Shown here one piece after another: positions 60,201 through 64,000 of a stretch of 64,000 nt of DNA. How positions within the stretch are numbered: position 1 is the stretch's first letter; each line of letters starts with the position of its first letter. The position numbers and the translations under genes are program-made. Below the pieces are notes generated by a model that ran no database searches, was not told the origin of the DNA, and saw only the letters and a list, made by a program, of their open reading frames with translations. The DNA comes from Trochalopteron elliotii (taxonomy: Eukaryota > Chordata > Aves > Passeriformes > Leiothrichidae), in contig JANPWX010020521.1 of assembly GCA_024734555.1 (NCBI GenBank), forward strand, positions 908,941-972,940. The letters are read 5' to 3'.

Positions 60201-60818
60201 GATATTTCACATATTAATTTTATTAAGAAAACAATGCTTTTATTGGAACATGGATCATGCATGCATACAGTTCTTAGTCCTTACCCCTATGCTGCTGATT
60301 TCTGATCCTAAGACAGGTCTATCAGATGATGAAGACTCTGATCTTGTCTTTGACAACTTCACTCTTTCAGCAATCTGTAAATCAGAAGGCTGCACAGGTT
60401 ACACAGCAGTCCACACTCCATAAAGATCACACAAACCCCATCTGTTCTCACATTACACTTGCAAAGCTGAAGCAACCTCTAGACAACTGAGCCCTGCTTT
60501 GTAGTTGAGGGAACTACAATCAACAATGTTTAATTCCTTTCCACAGCTCAAGTTCATGGACTTGCTCAGGACTCTCCTAAACATCTCCCAGTTAATCCCA
60601 CACTTGCACAGCACAAAATGAAGCCTGTTTTTCCCAGGTTTTGAGAAGGGTTACAAACACACAAGCGCCACCTTGGCAATGGGAATGTCATTGCTGCTGC
60701 TGCTGGTACTCAGCTCTCCTGTGCTGGGGTTGACAGGCCGGTTGGCAGGAGTGAAGCGGCTTGGGCTCGATGGGCCCGTGGCCTGCATGCTCTGCAAACG
60801 AGTCTGCAGCTCCCGAAC
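27064..60818 (-). CDS. MCC: MCC, colorectal mutant cancer protein, 3' eleven coding exons
   Basis: MCC is a cytoplasmic coiled-coil scaffold. It is linked in the literature to WNT/beta-catenin and NF-kB signalling and to cell polarity and migration, through its C-terminal PDZ ligand (Scribble and NHERF partners). The eleven exons join in phase to 551 residues plus stop. This is the C-terminal two-thirds of the 829-residue form, and the 5' exons lie past 64000. Landmarks in order are VRELQTRLQS, AERVKLSKTRSESSSSD, VAEHLAHSLQDCSNIQEIF, RIEHLKSQNDLLTITLEEC, EQCIEAYELLLALAESEQ, MLKRAHDCRKTAENAAKALL, TEFTKEDEQRLKDYIQQLK, EEMAELKAQLYLLEKEKK and the C-terminal coiled coil ending TNETSL, a class I PDZ motif. 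Long Leu/Glu/Lys heptad stretches are visible. Conservation with human is very high apart from one linker exon (38937-39034). The gene converges on DCP2, as in human 5q22. Confidence 0.97.
27245..28188 (-). other. MCC: MCC last intron
   Basis: A GT-AG intron of 944 bases (donor GTAAAG). I see no repeat or further exon. Confidence 0.88.
28189..28311 (-). CDS. MCC: MCC penultimate coding exon
   Basis: It encodes EKKLKARVQELVSALERL and on to SAEFVNDLKRAN, a coiled-coil segment, 123 bases. The acceptor is CTGATTCAG|G and the donor is CAG|GTAAAG. Confidence 0.98.
28495..28920 (+). mobile_element. Candidate solo LTR of an endogenous retrovirus
   Basis: The stretch opens TGTGGGAGTTGG, similar to the opening TGTGGGAAATGG of the 3' LTR at 3606-4185. 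It then has two ATTGG (CCAAT-type) boxes near 28632 and 28681, a TATATA near 28710, ATTAAAG near 28821 and an end at GTCGCA. This is U3-TATA-poly(A)-U5 order without internal genes. I found no clean target-site duplication, so both ends are uncertain. Confidence 0.5.
29458..29584. repeat. A/C-rich simple tract
   Basis: The + strand is almost only A and C (AACAACAACAAC, then AAACCAAACCAAACC-like units). Frames across it (for example 29235-29654 on the - strand) are low-complexity artefacts rich in Phe, Trp and Val. Confidence 0.85.
33650..33688. repeat. Perfect 15-bp inverted repeat, 9-base loop
   Basis: The arm GCTTCAGCAAGTGAG at 33650-33664 is exactly complementary to 33674-33688. It lies in an MCC intron with no recognised element around it. 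Confidence 0.9.
37221..37240. repeat. Perfect 20-bp palindrome
   Basis: TTAGCCACAG is followed directly by its reverse complement CTGTGGCTAA. The centre is CAGCTG, an E-box. It lies inside an MCC intron. Confidence 0.9.
38937..39034 (-). CDS. MCC: MCC exon, divergent linker between coiled coils
   Basis: It encodes ECSDGTITPLTLTELRPYNE and on to TAELTSALR (32 residues plus two bases). Only E-C, the L-ELR region, E-EL-AE and A-RR are shared with human, whereas the flanking exons are almost invariant. The acceptor is TTTCTCAG|GAA and the donor is AG|GTAAGC. Phases fit on both sides. Confidence 0.93.
39035..39984 (-). other. MCC: MCC intron
   Basis: A 950-base intron with an unusual donor, GTCGGG. 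No repeat is recognised. Confidence 0.85.
39985..40191 (-). CDS. MCC: MCC exon, coiled coil plus Ser-rich linker
   Basis: It encodes 69 residues, EEMAELKAQLYLLEKEKK and on to EQKEQRMRSLSS, then a short Ser/Lys linker. It is 207 bases, phase 0 at both ends. The donor AAG|GTCGGG has C at +3 and G at +4 and is weak, but the join to GAATGC matches the family. Confidence 0.96.
40192..46107 (-). other. MCC: MCC intron of 5.9 kb
   Basis: It contains an exact 14-base direct duplication (TATCAGCACCTAGA, 40312-40339) and an A/C-rich tract (41488-41580). No further exon or transposable element is recognised. Confidence 0.88.
41488..41580. repeat. A/C-rich simple tract
   Basis: The + strand is nearly only A and C, with (AAAC)n and AAAACCC-like units, and has the same character as the tracts at 29458 and 48447. 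Confidence 0.8.
46108..46342 (-). CDS. MCC: MCC exon
   Basis: It completes Ser and encodes 78 residues, TTSSTASSCDTEFTKEDEQR and on to LENAVLMQELMAMK. It is a Ser/Thr linker followed by coiled coil. The acceptor is CTTTCCAG|T and the donor is AAG|GTATTT. Confidence 0.98.
48447..48725. repeat. 279-base T/G-only tract
   Basis: Apart from one C and one A, the + strand is only T and G, made of irregular TTTTTTGG, GGGTTTTTTT and TTTGTTTG units with G-runs up to six. The complementary A/C strand is the MCC-sense strand. Open frames over it on both strands (48230-48825) are compositional artefacts. Confidence 0.95.
49940..50535 (+). mobile_element. Candidate solo LTR of an endogenous retrovirus
   Basis: This stretch is GC-richer than its flanks. 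It has a CCCATTGGTTG (CCAAT) box at ~50201, an AT box CATATTTAATCC at ~50310, AATAAA at 50381-50386 and a GT-rich downstream element (GTGGTGTGTGTGTGG), in the order expected for U3-R-U5. No internal retroviral genes adjoin it. The exact ends and target duplication were not found. Confidence 0.5.
51345..51622 (+). mobile_element. CR1 LINE 3' fragment
   Basis: Diagnostic phrases are AGAGTGGTCAGGTATTGGAA, TGTTCAAGAGATGTCTGGATG, TGGCACTTGGGGATAAGGTTT, GTTGGACTGGATGACCTTGAA and the terminal ATTCTGTGATTCTGTGA. It is 5'-truncated, in an MCC intron, antisense to the gene. Confidence 0.93.
52591..52609. repeat. Small perfect inverted repeat
   Basis: AAACAAGC, a 3-base loop, then GCTTGTTT. It lies ~50 bases from the larger hairpin at 52658, and a 12-bp palindrome TCTACATGTAGA lies between them near 52624. 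Confidence 0.8.
52658..52763. repeat. Long imperfect hairpin, 46-base arms, 14-base loop
   Basis: The left arm (52658-52703) pairs with the right arm (52718-52763) at 42 of 46 positions without gaps. The core TTTCAAGCACTTGGCTTG is perfectly complementary. It could be a microRNA-like precursor, a small MITE or an inverted duplication. It is intronic to MCC. No known miRNA or transposon family is recognised. Confidence 0.85.
53932..54115 (-). CDS. MCC: MCC exon
   Basis: It completes Gly and encodes DQTGDENVTQMLKRAHDC and on to SCGGAYAVTGCSVQPW and SLSSNSHT, 184 bases. The acceptor is AAAAATAG|GG and the donor is CAG|GTAACT. The segment is one residue shorter than human at the upstream join. 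Confidence 0.97.
54116..56346 (-). other. MCC: MCC intron
   Basis: A GT-AG intron of 2.2 kb. No repeat or exon is recognised. Confidence 0.88.
56347..56447 (-). CDS. MCC: MCC exon
   Basis: It completes Ser and encodes EQCIEAYELLLALAESEQ and on to FRAAGVGSV plus one base, 101 bases. The acceptor is CCCTTTCAG|T and the donor is TTG|GTAAGA. Confidence 0.98.
56448..57638 (-). other. MCC: MCC intron
   Basis: A GT-AG intron of 1.2 kb, with a short AT repeat (GAAATATATATTGAAATATATATTG, about 57430-57455). Nothing else is seen. Confidence 0.88.
57639..57779 (-). CDS. MCC: MCC exon
   Basis: It completes Ser and encodes RIEHLKSQNDLLTITLEE and on to NATALRLALQY plus two bases, 141 bases of coiled coil. 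The acceptor is TTTTTTGCAG|C and the donor is CAG|GTATGT. Confidence 0.98.
57780..59477 (-). other. MCC: MCC intron
   Basis: A GT-AG intron of 1.7 kb (donor GTGAGC). No repeat or exon is recognised. Confidence 0.88.
59478..59626 (-). CDS. MCC: MCC exon
   Basis: It encodes VSSTVAEHLAHSLQDCSN and on to KIREFEVETERLN plus two bases, 149 bases. The acceptor is TTGTGCAG|GTG and the donor is TAG|GTGAGC. Confidence 0.98.
59627..60284 (-). other. MCC: MCC intron
   Basis: A 658-base GT-AG intron. Nothing else is recognised. Confidence 0.88.
60285..60374 (-). CDS. MCC: MCC exon, Ser-rich
   Basis: It encodes IAERVKLSKTRSESSSSD and on to VLGSEISSIG, 30 codons, phase 0 at both ends. The Ser cluster is a likely phosphorylation region. 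The acceptor is GATTTACAG and the donor is GGG|GTAAGG. Confidence 0.98.
60672..60818 (-). CDS. MCC: MCC exon, most 5' coding exon in the window
   Basis: It encodes VRELQTRLQSMQATGPSS and on to STSSSSNDIPIAK, 49 codons, phase 0. It is the end of a coiled coil followed by a Pro/Ser/Thr-rich linker. The acceptor is TATTGCAG|GTT and the donor is AAG|GTGGCG. A 297-base intron (60375-60671) separates it from the next exon. Confidence 0.97.
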
Positions 60819-63800
60819 CTGCAATAAAACATAGCATTCTGATTTTTCCACTTTTATAGTTTTAAATAGTCTGGAGGCTTTCTCATTGTCTAGCCAAGTC
60901 TAATTGTTACATTTTTTTACTGTGGTGGCCGCAAAGTTTTCATGTGGGGAGCAGATGAGTGGAGGTTCTTTTAAAATCCCACTGCTGTAAGTTTTTTAAA
61001 CTATATGCAATGTGGAAATATGCAAACATACCACTGTGGAATAATTACTCAAAATTTCAGCTGTACTATAGATATAGAAATTATTCTTTCTGGGGTAAAG
61101 CTAATGCTCCAACCTAAGATAATTACGGCTAAAAAAATTAAATGACAATCATCCTGTTAATGGAAAACACCAGTGCTGAAAAAAATTCTTGACATAAACA
61201 AATCACATGATGACTTGGTCTATTTAAAGGTTAAAGAAATTCAAATATTAATCATGCTTCAAAACTACAGTCAACTAAAGCTACCATTTAGTGAGTAATG
61301 TACACACAAAAAAAAAATCAGCAAGGTACTCAACAGTCTGCAAAAGCTCTATGTAAACATAGCCTGCAAACACTGCATGGTCCTCATAACACATCAGACA
61401 CTTGTAGAACTGATATCAAATGATATTCAGTTTGAAGGTTAAAAAAGAAAAAAAGGAAGGTTTGCAGGAGCCAAACTATAGCTGTGCTAAAGATAATAGT
61501 GTTTACCTTGGTATAATTCTGAACAGACAAGGAATGGTTGGCTTAACACAACAGTTGTGACACAAGGTAAAGTGACACAGCTCATTTTTCCCACAGATCT
61601 CACTGTAAGATGGGAGAAGGTAAAGGAAACCATCTAAAGAGGAGATTCCCCTGAACACAGTTTTCCTTAAATACACAGGTTTCTCTGCAATTTTGTTGGA
61701 ACGGTCCCTCTACAAAACAGAATTTGTGAAATTTTATCGGAAGTCCAGTCAAGTAAAGTTCTGCCCATTTGATATCTCCCCTTGTATGCAGCATGAAATG
61801 CAACTGTGATTCCTACTGTCTAAAGAAAGGTGGGGTTTTATACTAAATGCATTTATACAAACACTAAGCAAGCTGAAGTCCCTTAGTCAAAAACCCCCAA
61901 AACTGAAGTTGCATCAAAGCTTAGACTTTCTTAGGTGTAGGTGTGTCTGGACAGTGTTTTATCAATCTTTGCTTGAAGCAGCAGCAGTCATGTGTCTTCT
62001 GCACAACAGATGCTTCAACCTACTGCAGAGGGGAAAGAGTTCAAGATGGAACACTCTCCAGTCACCAAAGCAGTATTTTATGCCTCCTACAATCCTCTAC
62101 ATCGTGCTCCTATTTCCTGAAGAGTATCCCTGCCTCTTGATCTGTTGTATGCAAGCTGAAGGAGAGACTGCCTGTACACTTAGTGTCAAAAGAATTTTTA
62201 GGTATTTAAAAATCACAAAAGAAGAAAGAACAACCTGTGTGTTTTACATCACATGGTATTTTTTAAAAGCCATAGGTGGCAACAATAAAAACACATAAAG
62301 TCATACCGCATTTCTATGCTCCCTGTTCAGTTGGGGAGGAGTGCTACACCTTGAACAAAATGATTCCAAATAAATAAAGTGCACAAAACACCAAAACAAA
62401 TCCCCCAGTGTTAAAAGTAACTTGCTGAAAAATTGATATGGGTGCTTGACGCAGAATTACGCATCTTAACTGCGATTTTCTCATGAAGTTAACTGAGCAA
62501 AGTGTATGAAGTGCACATCCACAGCAAGTATCTTCTACATATTTGCAGCTGAAGTCTCCTTTGTTCATACAGACATATTTAGCTTCAACATGGGTACAGC
62601 TGCACTAATGCAAACCTTAAGGACAGAAGTGCTCTACTGGTGCAAGCCAATAATTTCAGCCTGTTGGTATGCATAAACCTGAAATAAACCACGCACACAT
62701 ATTTTTGCTTGCAGATGTCAGTGCAGATACGATTTGTACTGCAGCATTGACAGTGAAGAAAAAAAAATAGCAACCCCCAAACTTCATTAAGTCAGAATTG
62801 CCATTTATTACTATTTCTGTCAACCCAGGCTATTCCAAACTAAATTCTCCCAAGTGCTTTACCATTAGTTGAAGACAGCTAATGAAGTGTTTTTGTTCTG
62901 GTCAGTTTGGTGATTTCAGCTGAGTTTGGAGCTGGTACAGAACAACCTTTACAACCAGAAGCATGAAATTAACTGAACAAGTTGGCATATGGCTCATGCA
63001 GGGACCAGACTTAACAGACTTCCAGAGCTCGAACTGCCTTTTCATTTCAGACTTAGTTCTTCAGAACAGCCTCAGGGAAGCCTGAATGCCGCCTACACCC
63101 ACTGCTTTTTATGCCAACCAGCTCCTTAAGACTGTGCTGAGATACCACTCACGTGGCAACTTTCACTGGCAGTAATTAAAAACCCCACATTTTTACTTTG
63201 CAGTCAGGATGGAGTTTATGTGCTGTTTCACTGCTGCTCATCTGAATCCCTTGCCAAATACAAGGGCTTTTGTGTAAGAACACAAATATTACTTATTCTT
63301 CTACTACTTAAGCCTGTTTCTCTGTATAGCAGTTGTAAACAGCGCTGACCTGATTACAACCTTATTCTCATGTAATAATAATATTAATCCCACAGACTGG
63401 TACAGAAATTCCCCACCATCTGTATTACTGGATTCAGGATTATGGTCAGCTATGTGTCAGTGGTTTCCAGGCCACTGATCAGCCTGGACCTAAATAGATT
63501 TTATTTTTAATATAGTAAAATAATACAGAGGTAAAATATACCTCTGCATTATGAAATTAGCTGTTACAACCTACAGAAGTAAGCAATTACCTCACTCGCT
63601 AATGATCTGTGAGAAACAAAGTCTGAATGTATGTTGTTTCTTAGCTACTGTTCCAGAGAGCAGCTCAATCTGTTAACTGAGCACAGTAAATAAATTAATT
63701 TAATTAAATTACATCTACAACAAGCCTGAGAAAAAGGTACTGAAAGCACTCTGCTTGATTACAGGCACTGGTCTGAAGGAACAGACCTATTGATCTGGTC

Positions 63801-64000
63801 AACTTCAAGCTTGTCCTCTTCACCCAATTTAATTTGAGGACAACAATTAAATTTTAGTTGGATCTCCTTTCCCAGTCTCCTGGGAAATAATGTGAAGTGA
63901 CACTTGAGTTCAGGTGGCATATAGAACATATTTCATAGGTCAAAGAAAACATTTATTTTGTTGCCATTATGGACATGAAGCTACATTAAAAATGCAAATA
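60819..64000 (-). other. MCC: Upstream MCC intron (partial)
   Basis: At least 3.2 kb of intron runs off the end of the window. It holds an imperfect stem-loop (63521-63551). I found no further MCC exon. Confidence 0.8.
63521..63551. repeat. 13-bp inverted repeat, one mismatch
   Basis: TAATACAGAGGTA at 63521-63533 pairs with TACCTCTGCATTA at 63539-63551 across a 5-base loop, with one G-T position. Confidence 0.8.

Noticed and set aside
60819..64000. Search for a further upstream MCC exon
   Set aside because: No - strand frame here continues the coiled coil before VRELQTRLQ with suitable splice sites. The next exon must lie beyond the window.
1..64000. tRNA, rRNA, CRISPR array, operon or other prokaryote-type system
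   Set aside because: No cloverleaf, spaced-repeat or operon pattern was seen. All coding signal is intron-containing vertebrate DCP2 and MCC, plus decayed mobile elements.

Overview
The window is a piece of a vertebrate nuclear genome, almost certainly a bird. It shows small, well-conserved exons in large AT-rich introns, CR1 LINE fragments with the usual avian 3' ends, remnants of avian-type endogenous retroviruses, and A/C- or T/G-only simple tracts. No bacterial, phage or CRISPR signal is present. I cannot name the species.

Two protein-coding genes lie tail to tail. On the + strand, positions 18-17620 hold the complete coding sequence of DCP2, the Nudix mRNA-decapping enzyme, in 11 exons (419 codons plus stop). 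The window opens only 17 bases upstream of its start codon, in CpG-rich sequence. The DCP2 3'UTR appears to run to a poly(A) signal near 23029. On the - strand, positions 27064-60818 hold the last 11 coding exons (551 residues) of MCC, 'mutated in colorectal cancers', a coiled-coil protein ending in a PDZ ligand. Its 5' exons lie beyond 64000, and its 3'UTR appears to run down to a poly(A) signal near 23677. DCP2 and MCC are also convergent neighbours on human 5q22, so this is ordinary conserved synteny. All exon junctions were assigned by hand, and the reading phases close across every junction.

DCP2 is unusual in splice-site detail. Intron 2 is an AT-AC intron with a U12-type donor and branch site. 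Intron 10 is a GC-AG intron. Two acceptors are tandem NAG sites that could insert or drop residues in the disordered tail. An out-of-frame ATG at position 1 would make an overlapping upstream ORF if the transcript starts farther left.

The remainder is intron and UTR. DCP2 intron 1 carries an unclassified repeat (~1770-2140), an antisense CR1 (2711-3375) and an antisense degraded retrovirus tail: 3' LTR ~3606-4185, env relic, integrase-end relic to ~5520. The MCC 3'UTR carries a CR1 in antisense. MCC introns carry two solo-LTR candidates (~28495-28920 and ~49940-50535), another CR1 (~51345-51622), a 279-base T/G tract, two A/C tracts, several perfect palindromes and a long imperfect hairpin (52658-52763) that resembles a small-RNA precursor or a MITE.

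I found no new multi-gene system. The observations most worth a second look are the minor-spliceosome intron in DCP2, the long hairpin, and the closely spaced convergent gene ends.
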